NCBI GenBank assembly: GCA_944326355.1
Contig: CALVDO010000022.1
Coordinates: forward strand, 1-36,592
DNA: 36,592 bases
Source of the DNA: an uncultured Bacteroidales bacterium
Lineage (GTDB): Bacteria; Bacteroidota; Bacteroidia; Bacteroidales; UBA932
Reading direction: 5' to 3'
The notes under the pieces were generated by a model, which was given only the letters and a program-made list of their open reading frames with translations, was not told the DNA's origin and searched no databases. Below are positions 1-7,106 of this stretch, in pieces. The first letter of the stretch is position 1; each line of letters starts with the position of its first letter. The position numbers and the translations under genes are program-made.

Positions 1-40
1 GGTGTTTGTTTTGCAATCTGCTGATTTTCAGCGTTTGTTG

Positions 41-125
41 CGGAGAGAGAGGGATTCGAACCCCCGGACCCGTGAAGGTCAACAGTTTTCAAGACTGCCG
101 CAATCGACCACTCTGCCATCTCTCC
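41..125 (-). tRNA. tRNA-Ser (anticodon UGA)
   Basis: On the minus strand this folds as a class II tRNA. The 7-bp acceptor stem GGAGAGA/TCTCTCC has the discriminator G at position 41. The anticodon stem encloses the loop CTTGAAA with anticodon TGA at 89-91. A long variable arm follows, as expected for serine, and the T-arm has a canonical TTCGAAT loop. CCA is not encoded. It decodes UCA and wobble UCN codons. It is transcribed away from the outer-membrane protein gene and has its own well-formed promoter at 202-232. Confidence 0.95.
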
Positions 126-201
126 AGTATGTCATTCCCTTCTGTCTCGCGCGAGACCGGCCGCAGAGGCACTTCGCATCAGACCATTCCGAAAGGGAGT
201 G

Positions 202-232
202 CAAAGATAGTAAAAAAGTTATTCATGGCAAA
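202..232 (-). promoter_or_regulatory. Bacteroidota sigma-ABfr-type promoter for tRNA-Ser
   Basis: Read on the minus strand this is TTTG (229-232), exactly 19 nt, then TATCTTTG (202-209). It matches the -33 TTTG / -7 TAnnTTTG consensus of Bacteroidota. Transcription would begin near 195, about 70 nt before the mature tRNA 5' end, so 5' processing by RNase P is implied. Confidence 0.75.
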
Positions 233-266
233 CATTTTTTCAGAAATATTCTCTCCGCTTATTTCA

Positions 267-274
267 TATCTTTG
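267..274 (+). promoter_or_regulatory. -7 element (TATCTTTG) for the beta-barrel gene
   Basis: A perfect TAnnTTTG lies 60 nt before the ATG at 334. No convincing TTTG -33 box sits at the usual distance, so this is a half-supported promoter. It faces away from the tRNA-Ser promoter, and the two initiation regions lie less than 80 nt apart. Confidence 0.4.
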
Positions 275-333
275 ACAATGTTTTAAAAAAAATTGCAGCC
301 GGATCGGAAATATTCGGCAAAACACTTTCAGCC

Positions 334-990
334 ATGAAAAAAATTATGCTTTGTACTGCGGCGCTTCTGGCCGCATGCCTGACGATGTCAGCGCAGAAAA
401 AAGGTGACTTCACAGTCGGAGGCTCAATCGGCGTGTCCGGCGGAGGGACATCGGCAAGTTATTCAATCCAGGGAAACAAGACTACGGAAAAGACGCCGAA
501 CTCGACGACTTTCAATCTCAGCCCGAAATTCGGCTACTTCGTGATCGACAATCTCGAGCTCACAGTCGGGCTTGACTACTCCATGCAGAAGGACTTTGCC
601 GGCAGAACGTCATCTGACGACAACCTTTTCTCCTTCACCCATATAGCCATGGCCACAATCGGCGTCAACTACTATGTGCCGATCATCAGCGACAAGCTGT
701 TCTATGTCCCTGGCGCACAGTTCGGCTTCGGAGGAGGCTCTGTCGTGACGCAGAATTCAAACAACAACTCGACGACGCAGAAGGTACCGTTCGCCTTCGG
801 ATTCGACCTCCTTCTCGGCAACTTTGAGTTCAAGCCGATCGACTGCCTCGGCGTATCTCTCAATGTGCTGGATTTCCAGATCCTGTATGCTTCATACGAC
901 ACAGGACTCGACAATGTCAAGGCTTCGTCCACCAGCATAGGCGCGGCCCTCAACTATGGAATTTCAGCAGGCGTCAAATACTATTTCTGA
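334..990 (+). CDS. outer-membrane beta-barrel protein (porin-like)
   Basis: A 218-residue secreted protein. Residues 1-20 are a signal peptide (two Lys, a hydrophobic stretch rich in Ala/Leu/Cys, then MSAQ) with probable cleavage after Ala19 or Gln20. The rest alternates hydrophobic and polar residues with many Gly and aromatic residues, as in an eight- to ten-stranded barrel. The chain ends in Phe after Lys-Tyr-Tyr, the C-terminal aromatic signature read by the BAM complex. Length and composition fit the small OMP_b-brl families (PF13505/PF13568). These act in the outer membrane, often with unknown substrate. The gene is monocistronic, lying between a divergent tRNA and a strong terminator. 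The family is clear; the specific role is not. A 20-nt tandem repeat begins at its stop codon. Confidence 0.85.
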   Translation: MKKIMLCTAALLAACLTMSAQKKGDFTVGGSIGVSGGGTSASYSIQGNKTTEKTPNSTTFNLSPKFGYFVIDNLELTVGLDYSMQKDFAGRTSSDDNLFSFTHIAMATIGVNYYVPIISDKLFYVPGAQFGFGGGSVVTQNSNNNSTTQKVPFAFGFDLLLGNFEFKPIDCLGVSLNVLDFQILYASYDTGLDNVKASSTSIGAALNYGISAGVKYYF

Positions 991-1019
991 CAAACTGCGT
1001 CTATTCCTGACAAACTGCG
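987..1019 (+). repeat. two tandem copies of CTGACAAACTGCG, 20-nt period
   Basis: CTGACAAACTGCG occurs at 987-999 and again at 1007-1019. The first copy contains the TGA stop of the barrel gene. It lies just before the terminator hairpin and looks like a small tandem duplication. Confidence 0.8.
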
Positions 1020-1028
1020 ACTTTAATA

Positions 1029-1079
1029 AGAGAACGGCCCCGCGGTCTTGCTTGCGCCAGAACCGTGGGGCCGTTCTCT
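1029..1079. terminator. long hairpin between convergent genes
   Basis: An 18-bp stem starts AGAGAACGGCCCC and closes with GGGGCCGTTCTCT, with a single G-T wobble and a loop of about 15 nt. It lies between the convergent barrel gene and lspA and can terminate both directions. No long T tract follows on either side, so it is stem-dominated rather than a textbook intrinsic terminator. Confidence 0.75.
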
Positions 1080-1101
1080 CTGCGTCTGTCTCCTTCCGCC
1101 G

Positions 1102-1677
1102 TCATGCCTCCTCCCGGGTGAAGAATCTCCACTGGAAGAAGATAAGATAAAGGGCTCCACAGGTCACGCAGCTGTCCGCGAAATTGAACACCGGCGCAAA
1201 GAAGCGGAAGGGATCGCCGCCAACCAGAGGCATCCATTCCGGGAAGGTCGTGTCGATGATCGGGAAATAGAACATGTCGACGACACGCCCGAACATGAAC
1301 GGAGCATAATCCCAGATGAGTCCATAGAACAGGCAGTCGATGATATTGCCGAGAGCGCCGGCCGATATCAGCGTGAGCCCCACGACGACACCCGACGGCG
1401 TGTCGGACTTCCTCAGCAGCCTCGAAATCCAGTACACCAGCAGACCGAAGAACACGATCCTGAAGAGCGAGAGGAGGAATTTGCCGAAAGCTCCGCCGAA
1501 CTTCATTCCGAAAGCCATCCCCTCATTCTCTATAAAATATATCTGGAACCAGTCGCCGAAGACATGTATGCTCTCCCCTATAGACATGTTGGTCTTGACC
1601 AGCACCTTTATGACCTGATCAATCACAACAAGCAGCGCCCCGAGGATCAGGAGCTTCTTTCCTCTGGTAATCTTCAT
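1102..1677 (-). CDS. lspA: lipoprotein signal peptidase (signal peptidase II)
   Basis: An inner-membrane aspartyl protease that removes the signal peptide from prolipoproteins after diacylglyceryl modification. At 191 residues it is slightly longer than the usual 160-170. It has four hydrophobic segments and the family motifs: NEGMAF near residue 51, GNIIDC near 110 with the first catalytic Asp, and FNFADSC near 165 with the second. The extra length lies in the loop after the first catalytic Asp. It is the last gene of the ileS, dksA/traR-like, lspA unit, with only 13 nt after the preceding stop. This arrangement is common in Bacteroidota. The window encodes at least one likely substrate, the lipoprotein at 7107-8261. 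Confidence 0.95.
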   Translation of the reverse strand: MKITRGKKLLILGALLVVIDQVIKVLVKTNMSIGESIHVFGDWFQIYFIENEGMAFGMKFGGAFGKFLLSLFRIVFFGLLVYWISRLLRKSDTPSGVVVGLTLISAGALGNIIDCLFYGLIWDYAPFMFGRVVDMFYFPIIDTTFPEWMPLVGGDPFRFFAPVFNFADSCVTCGALYLIFFQWRFFTREEA

Positions 1678-1690
1678 CTCGGTGCTCAGA

Positions 1691-2104
1691 CTATTTGTTC
1701 TTGTTGAGCATCTCCTTAGCCTCCACTGTCAGTGTGGCGTGAGGCACCAGCCTGAGCCGCTCCTTAGGAATCAGCTTTCCCGTGACACGGCAGACTCCGT
1801 ATGTCTTGTTCTCAATGCGGACAAGAGCTGCCTCAAGATTCTGGATAAACTTGTACTGCCTCTGGGCAAGTGCTCCGGCCTCCTCCTTGGAAAGTGTCGA
1901 GGCGCCCTCCTCCATGACCTTGAATGTAGGTGAAGTGTCCTCAATATCGTTGCTGGAGCCGTGGGTGACGACATCCCTCAACGTCTTGTACTCTTTCTTG
2001 GCCTTTTCAAGCATGTCCAGAATTATAGCCTTGAACTCCTGCAGTTCTTCATCGCTGTAACGTACCTTTTCTTCAGGTTCGTTTACTTTCTTTTCATCTG
2101 CCAT
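1691..2104 (-). CDS. TraR/DksA-family RNA polymerase-binding protein
   Basis: A 137-residue protein with a charged N-terminus, a long helical hairpin (about residues 20-95) and a C-terminal zinc-finger-like module (about 100-125). DksA-type proteins enter the RNA polymerase secondary channel and tune initiation, often with ppGpp. The finger here keeps one Cys (TYGVCRVTGKLIPKERL) plus a His (VPHATL) instead of four Cys. This cysteine-poor form is common in Bacteroidota, so zinc binding is doubtful. Acidic residues lie at the likely tip of the coiled coil (DIEDTS). It sits between ileS and lspA in the same orientation, 119 nt downstream of ileS. Whether it is a functional DksA equivalent cannot be told from sequence. 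Confidence 0.88.
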   Translation of the reverse strand: MADEKKVNEPEEKVRYSDEELQEFKAIILDMLEKAKKEYKTLRDVVTHGSSNDIEDTSPTFKVMEEGASTLSKEEAGALAQRQYKFIQNLEAALVRIENKTYGVCRVTGKLIPKERLRLVPHATLTVEAKEMLNKNK

Positions 2105-2223
2105 AATTTCAGAATTAATTATAAGTTTCAGTCATTGTCTGTCCTGACCCCGAAGCACCTCCGGAAATCAGTATCTTGGAAAGTCCCGTATTCAGAAACA
2201 TGCGCCACGGCTTCTGATGCGGC

Positions 2224-5200
2224 TCAGATGCGCACCACTGAAAGCCTTAGCCTGCCCTCGCCCCACTCGACTTCGGAAGCGTCAGCAGGTGCCGCATCGG
2301 ATCCGGCCACTTCTATGCCTTTTGCAAGAGTCTGGGCGGAGACATAGTCTCTGAAATCTCCGAGAGAAGCCGTGATCTCGTCCGCAGTCTCCCCGTCGGC
2401 GAATATAGTGACCTTGATCTTGTCCGTCACGTCAAATCCGCTGTCCTTGCGGAGATTCTGAATCCTGTTGATCAGCTCCCTCGCCGTTCCCTCTCTCTTA
2501 AGCGCGTCGGTGACGGTGATGTCAAGAGCGACTGTGAGCGGGCCGTCAGTCGAGACGAGCCAGCCCGGCATGTCCTCGGAAGAGATCTCGTAATCCCCCT
2601 TGGCGAGGCTTACCGACCCTGAAGGCAGATCGAGCACATAAGGCTCACCGGAAAGCTCAGCCGCCTGAATTGCCGCTATGTCGTTCTGGGAAAGAGTGCC
2701 GAATGCAGCCGCGATCTCCTTCATCTGCCTGCCGTAGGCCTTGCCGAGAGTCTTGAAGTTCGGCTTGATCCTCTTGGTGATCAGGCCGGCCGTGTCGGAC
2801 ATGAACTCGAGATCCTTCACGTTAACTTCTCCCAGAAGAAGATCCTTCACTTTCTCCATCTGCTCCTTCACCTTGGAGTCTATCACCGGTATCACGAGCC
2901 TTGACAGAGGCTGGCGCACCTTGATGTTGACCTTGCGTCTGAGAGCGAGCACCATCGATGAGGCCCTCTGGGCAAGCTCCATGCGCTCCTCGAGATCCTT
3001 GTCGATGACAGAGGAGTCGCACTGCGGCATCATCGTGAAGTGTACCGACTCGGCTCCCGGAACGAGGTCGAGATACAGCCTCTCCATGAAGAACGGAGCT
3101 ATCGGAGCCGCCAGCTTAGCGATGTTCACGAGCACAGAATAGAGGGTCTGATAAGCCGAGAGCTTGTCCTGATCCATTGACCCTCCCCAGAAACGCTTTC
3201 TTCCGAGCCTCACATACCAGTTGCTCAGATGGTCGCAGACAAACGTCTGGATAAGACGGCCGGCCGAGGTTATGTCATAATTCTCGTACGCATCCACGAC
3301 GTCGCGTATGAGCGTGTTCATCAGGGACAGTATCCATCTGTCGAGCTCCGGCCTCTCGGCAAACGGCACAGTGGCGCTCTCCGCCTCCGGGTCGAATCCG
3401 TCAACATTGGCATAAAGGGCGAAGAATGAATACGTATTGTACAGCGTACCGAAGAATTTTCTCCTCACCTCATCAACTCCGGCCTCGTCGAACTTGAGAT
3501 TGTCCCACGGCTGGGAATTGGTCAGCATATACCATCTGAGGGCATCAGCCCCGTATTTGTCGAGAGCGGCGAACGGATCCACGGCATTTCCCAGTCGCTT
3601 GCTCATCTTGTCGCCGTTCTTGTCAAGCACGAGCCCGTTGGAAATCACGCGCTTAAAGGCGCACTTGCCGCTCACCATCGTATTTATCGCATGAAGCGTG
3701 TAGAACCATCCGCGCGTCTGGTCCACGCCCTCGGCTATGAAATCCGCTGTGCGGCCGAACCTCGGAGAGTGCAGATTGCGCAGCCCCTCCTGGGCGTACG
3801 GCATGGCGCCGGAATCGAACCAGACGTCTATGAGATCCGGCTCTCTCGTCATCTTCTTTCCCGAAGGCGAGACGAGGAATATCTCGTCTGCATACGGGCG
3901 GTGCAGATCTATCCTGTCGTAATTCTCCCTTGACATATCCTCAGGGTCGAATCCCTTGTCCTTAAGCGGATTGGTTGCCATCACACCGGCTGCCACCGCC
4001 TGCTCTATCTCGGCATACAGCTCCTTGAGCGAGCCTATGCACTTCTCTTCCCTGCCGTCTTCAGTGCGCCATACCGGAAGCGGAGTGCCCCAGTAACGGC
4101 TGCGGGAGAGATTCCAGTCCTGGATGTTCTCAAGCCACTTCCCGAAACGTCCGGTACCGGTAGAGGCCGGCTTCCACATTATAGTGTCGTTCAGCTCCAT
4201 CATCTTCTCTCTCACCGCCGTGGTCCTGATGAACCATGAGTTGAGAGGATAGTAGAGCACAGGCTTGTCCGTTCTCCAGCAATGCGGATAGGTGTGGACA
4301 TGCTTCTCTATCTTGAAGGCCTTGCCCTGCTGCTTCAGCATGACGCAAAGATCCACGTCGAGAGTCGGGGAGTCAGGAGCGAGAGTCGGGTCGTATGCGT
4401 TCTTGACATATCTTCCGGCATACTCCCGATAGTCATCGGAGACATTGGCGGCCACATAGTCCGGATCCAGATCCTCAATCCTGTAGAAGCGGCCCTTCCT
4501 GTCAACCTGAGCCTGACGGTCTCCGTTTCTGTCAATCACCATCAGAGGCGGCACTCCGGTGGCCTTTGCCACACGGTCGTCATCCGCACCGAAAGTAGGA
4601 GCGATGTGTACCACTCCTGTAGTCCCGGCATCTGTGGTGACATAGTCTCCCGGAATCACCCTGAACGCGCCCTCACCCGGATTGAACCACGGAATCAGCT
4701 GCCTGTATGATATCCCGACGAGCTCCTCTCCTCTGAAAATGCCGTCGAGCACCTTATACGGCACGAGCTTGTCCCCCGGCCTGTACGCCTCGAGAGAAAG
4801 ATCCGCAGCCTTCGGGCTGAAATGCTCATTCACAAGCTCTCTGGCCACGACATAGACAGCAGGAGCGCCGGTATACGGGTTGAAGGAGCGCACGCGCACA
4901 TACTCGATGTCCGGACCGACGCAGAGCGCCGTATTGGACGGGAGCGTCCACGGCGTTGTCGTCCACGCGAGGAAGTAGACCGGAAGATCCCCTACGGCGA
5001 AAAGCTTTTCGGAGACCTCGTTTCTGATGACCTCGAACTGAACCACCACGGTCGTGTCCTTGACGTCCCTGTAGCAGCCCGGCTGATTGAGCTCATGGGA
5101 GCTCAGTCCCGTCCCCGCCGCCGGCGAATACGGCTGTATCGAATAGCCCTTGTAGAGCAGCCCCTTGTCGTAGATGTCCTTGAGCAGATACCAGAGCGTC

Positions 5201-5670
5201 TCGATATATCTGTTGTCATAAGTAATATAGGGGTCGTCCATATCCACCCAGTAGCCTATCCTCTCGGTGAGATTCTCCCACTCCTTCGTGTACTTCATCA
5301 CCTCTCTGCGGCAGGCCCTGTTGTAGTCTTCCACACTGATCTTCACTCCTATGTCCTCCTTTGTGATCCCGAGCATCTTCTCGACGCCGAGCTCGACAGG
5401 AAGTCCGTGGGTGTCCCAGCCGGCACGTCTCTCGACGCGATAGCCGCTCTGGGTCTTGTACCGGCAGACGGCATCCTTTATGGAACGCGCCATGACATGA
5501 TGGATGCCAGGCATTCCGTTTGCGGACGGAGGGCCTTCGAAAAAGACGAATTCAGGAGCGCCCTCCCGCACCTCCAGAGACTTCCGGAAGGCGTCCATCC
5601 TTTTCCAGCGGTCCAATATGCCGTTATTTACCGAAACAAGGTCAAGACCCTTATATTCATTGAACTTCAT
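2224..5670 (-). CDS. ileS: isoleucyl-tRNA synthetase, type 2 (GxHH variant)
   Basis: Charges tRNA-Ile with isoleucine in the cytoplasm. The 1148 residues, longer than the roughly 930 of type 1 bacterial enzymes, fit the eukaryote-like type 2 class. In order it has a Rossmann catalytic core beginning near residue 42, a CP1 editing domain with the TTTPWTLPSN motif, WxxSRxRYWGTPLPVW, DVWFDSG, the KMSKR loop at 688-692, and a helical anticodon-binding domain plus a C-terminal extension. The position normally occupied by HxGH reads PGIHH (GIHH at 55-58), so the first and third residues are swapped. A catalytic-site variant of this kind has been described in some type 2 enzymes with very high mupirocin tolerance. 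It is the first gene of an operon with the dksA/traR-like gene and lspA. Confidence 0.97.
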   Translation of the reverse strand: MKFNEYKGLDLVSVNNGILDRWKRMDAFRKSLEVREGAPEFVFFEGPPSANGMPGIHHVMARSIKDAVCRYKTQSGYRVERRAGWDTHGLPVELGVEKMLGITKEDIGVKISVEDYNRACRREVMKYTKEWENLTERIGYWVDMDDPYITYDNRYIETLWYLLKDIYDKGLLYKGYSIQPYSPAAGTGLSSHELNQPGCYRDVKDTTVVVQFEVIRNEVSEKLFAVGDLPVYFLAWTTTPWTLPSNTALCVGPDIEYVRVRSFNPYTGAPAVYVVARELVNEHFSPKAADLSLEAYRPGDKLVPYKVLDGIFRGEELVGISYRQLIPWFNPGEGAFRVIPGDYVTTDAGTTGVVHIAPTFGADDDRVAKATGVPPLMVIDRNGDRQAQVDRKGRFYRIEDLDPDYVAANVSDDYREYAGRYVKNAYDPTLAPDSPTLDVDLCVMLKQQGKAFKIEKHVHTYPHCWRTDKPVLYYPLNSWFIRTTAVREKMMELNDTIMWKPASTGTGRFGKWLENIQDWNLSRSRYWGTPLPVWRTEDGREEKCIGSLKELYAEIEQAVAAGVMATNPLKDKGFDPEDMSRENYDRIDLHRPYADEIFLVSPSGKKMTREPDLIDVWFDSGAMPYAQEGLRNLHSPRFGRTADFIAEGVDQTRGWFYTLHAINTMVSGKCAFKRVISNGLVLDKNGDKMSKRLGNAVDPFAALDKYGADALRWYMLTNSQPWDNLKFDEAGVDEVRRKFFGTLYNTYSFFALYANVDGFDPEAESATVPFAERPELDRWILSLMNTLIRDVVDAYENYDITSAGRLIQTFVCDHLSNWYVRLGRKRFWGGSMDQDKLSAYQTLYSVLVNIAKLAAPIAPFFMERLYLDLVPGAESVHFTMMPQCDSSVIDKDLEERMELAQRASSMVLALRRKVNIKVRQPLSRLVIPVIDSKVKEQMEKVKDLLLGEVNVKDLEFMSDTAGLITKRIKPNFKTLGKAYGRQMKEIAAAFGTLSQNDIAAIQAAELSGEPYVLDLPSGSVSLAKGDYEISSEDMPGWLVSTDGPLTVALDITVTDALKREGTARELINRIQNLRKDSGFDVTDKIKVTIFADGETADEITASLGDFRDYVSAQTLAKGIEVAGSDAAPADASEVEWGEGRLRLSVVRI

Positions 5671-5698
5671 ATTTTTATAAAATATTCGATTTTTTGTC

Positions 5699-5706
5699 TA
5701 ATTTTG
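5699..5706 (+). promoter_or_regulatory. -7 element (TAATTTTG) for cvpA/tsaB
   Basis: A perfect TAnnTTTG lies about 60 nt upstream of the cvpA start. The expected -33 TTTG is not clear; only a T-rich stretch lies there. It is in the ileS/cvpA divergent region. Confidence 0.45.
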
Positions 5707-5709
5707 CGC

Positions 5710-5725
5710 CGGGTCTGGGGACCCG
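5710..5725. other. small GC hairpin in the ileS/cvpA divergent leader
   Basis: CGGGTC, loop TGGG, GACCCG forms a 6-bp stem in otherwise AT-rich sequence. It falls in the 5' leader of the ileS transcript if that starts at the -7 element 5742-5749. It also falls near the start of the cvpA transcript. No T-box features are present. Confidence 0.5.
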
Positions 5726-5741
5726 AAAATTTTTCAAACTG

Positions 5742-5749
5742 CAAATATA
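5742..5749 (-). promoter_or_regulatory. -7 element (TATATTTG) for the ileS operon
   Basis: On the minus strand this reads TATATTTG, a perfect -7 match, about 70 nt before the ileS ATG. The nearest upstream TTTG is only 13 nt away, shorter than the usual 19-21 nt, so only the -7 element is well supported. Confidence 0.5.
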
Positions 5750-5766
5750 AAGATTTTTATTGCAAA

Positions 5767-6270
5767 ATGAATGTTCTGGATATTATTCTGCTGATATGCT
5801 TCATACCGGCCATAATCGGCGGACTCAGAAGAGGATTCATCGCCCAGGTGATCTCCATAGTGTCCATAATTCTGGGAATCTGGCTCTCCTTCCGGTTCTC
5901 ATCGCTGCTGAGCGGATGGATGAGCGGATGGCTTCACGCATCGGAGCCTGTGCTGCAGATAATATCATTCGCCGTGATCCTGATTCTGGTGATACTCGCC
6001 CTCGGAGCTCTCGGGAAACTGCTTGAGGCCACGATAAAGATCATACTGCTGGGATGGCTCAACAAGCTTCTCGGACTCGTGTTCGCCCTGCTCAAGTACG
6101 CCCTGATAATAGGCCTGCTGCTGATGCTTTTCAACTCCCTGAACTCAGAGTTCAACATGGTGGACAAAAAGGTCCTGTCGGACTCCGTGCTCTACACTCC
6201 GCTTCTGGACACGGCAAATGCCGTCTTCCCTTATCTCAAGGGGCTGGCCGCCGAAGCCTTCGGGAAATGA
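5767..6270 (+). CDS. CvpA family membrane protein
   Basis: A 167-residue inner-membrane protein with four hydrophobic segments (about residues 3-18, 24-45, 60-80, 98-120) and the N-terminal pattern MNVLDIILLI...GGLRRGFI typical of the CvpA/colicin V production family. Members are linked to envelope homeostasis; the molecular activity is unresolved. The ATG at 5767 is chosen because the membrane segment begins there. The same frame stays open far upstream, but that part lies antisense to ileS and is not coding. It is followed after 73 nt by tsaB on the same strand, and the two probably share a transcript. Confidence 0.88.
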   Translation: MNVLDIILLICFIPAIIGGLRRGFIAQVISIVSIILGIWLSFRFSSLLSGWMSGWLHASEPVLQIISFAVILILVILALGALGKLLEATIKIILLGWLNKLLGLVFALLKYALIIGLLLMLFNSLNSEFNMVDKKVLSDSVLYTPLLDTANAVFPYLKGLAAEAFGK

Positions 6271-6343
6271 CGCGGCTGAAGAGCCGGTCGCGTGATTGCG
6301 CGAGAACCGGGAAATGACTCAAACCAAAAAAGATCGGACTGAA

Positions 6344-7036
6344 ATGGAACGAATAATCCTCATAGAGACGTCGACGGCACTCTGCTCCACAGCCCTGGCC
6401 GAAGACGGACGGATCGTGTCATACAGAGAAAGCGGCGAGGCAAGATCGCACGCTTCGCTTACCGCCGTATTCATCAAGGAGATGCTCGACGAGAGCGGCT
6501 ACGAAGCGCGGGACTGCGACGCAGTCTGCGTAAGCATGGGACCCGGCTCTTACACCGGCCTCAGAGTCGGCGTGTCGACGGCCAAAGGGCTCTGTTTCGG
6601 AGCAGGGATACCTCTTCTCGCGGCAGGAACGCTCGAAATACTTGCAAGACAGGCCATTGACGAAGGCCTGCTCCCGGACGGATGCAGATATGTCGTGCCG
6701 ATGATAGACGCGAGACGGATGGAAGTGTACACAGCCGCATTCGATGCCGGCGGAAGACAGATCTCCGACACGGAATCCCTCGTAGTCACCGGAGACAGCT
6801 TCAGGGAGCTGAAGGAGGAGGGGCCTGTGCTGTTCATAGGAGACGGAGCCGGCAAATGCGCCGATGTCATCGGCGGGCAGAACGCCAGCTTCATCCAATG
6901 CTGCCCGAAGGCCTCATCCATGCTGATTCCGGCGATGAGGGAATACAAAGAAAAACGGTTCAGAGACGTCGCGTACTTTGAACCGTTCTATCTTAAGGAA
7001 TTTGTCGCCACGCAGAGCAAGAAAAAGCTTTTCTGA
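6344..7036 (+). CDS. tsaB: tRNA N6-threonylcarbamoyladenosine biosynthesis protein TsaB
   Basis: The ASKHA-fold scaffold subunit that binds TsaD (and TsaE) for t6A37 synthesis in ANN-decoding tRNAs. The 230 residues start MERIILIETSTALCSTAL, the usual TsaB N-terminus. The diagnostic SMGPGSYTGLRVGVSTAKG motif lies near residues 64-82. The start at 6344 is preferred over ATGs at 6296 and 6314 because family homology begins here. The C-terminal half is more variable, as usual. It lies downstream of the cvpA-like gene and is convergent with the lipoprotein gene that ends 70 nt away. Confidence 0.93.
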   Translation: MERIILIETSTALCSTALAEDGRIVSYRESGEARSHASLTAVFIKEMLDESGYEARDCDAVCVSMGPGSYTGLRVGVSTAKGLCFGAGIPLLAAGTLEILARQAIDEGLLPDGCRYVVPMIDARRMEVYTAAFDAGGRQISDTESLVVTGDSFRELKEEGPVLFIGDGAGKCADVIGGQNASFIQCCPKASSMLIPAMREYKEKRFRDVAYFEPFYLKEFVATQSKKKLF

Positions 7037-7106
7037 ATAATCCGGCAGCCATCCTCTGCGAGCCGCATCAGAAATCCTGCCAGAGGGAGGGAAAAGATCT
7101 TCCTGC

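Noticed and set aside
1691..1790. Missing zinc-finger cysteines in the DksA/TraR-like protein as an anomaly
   Set aside because: Cysteine-poor versions of this protein are common in Bacteroidota, so it is not a local loss.
4822..5766. Long open stretch in frame with and upstream of the cvpA-like gene
   Set aside because: It lies wholly antisense to ileS, has no family resemblance and is rich in residues produced by reading high-GC codons backwards. The membrane protein begins cleanly at 5767.
5671..5766. T-box riboswitch before ileS
   Set aside because: The leader is under 100 nt and has no T-box sequence, specifier loop or terminator/antiterminator pair.
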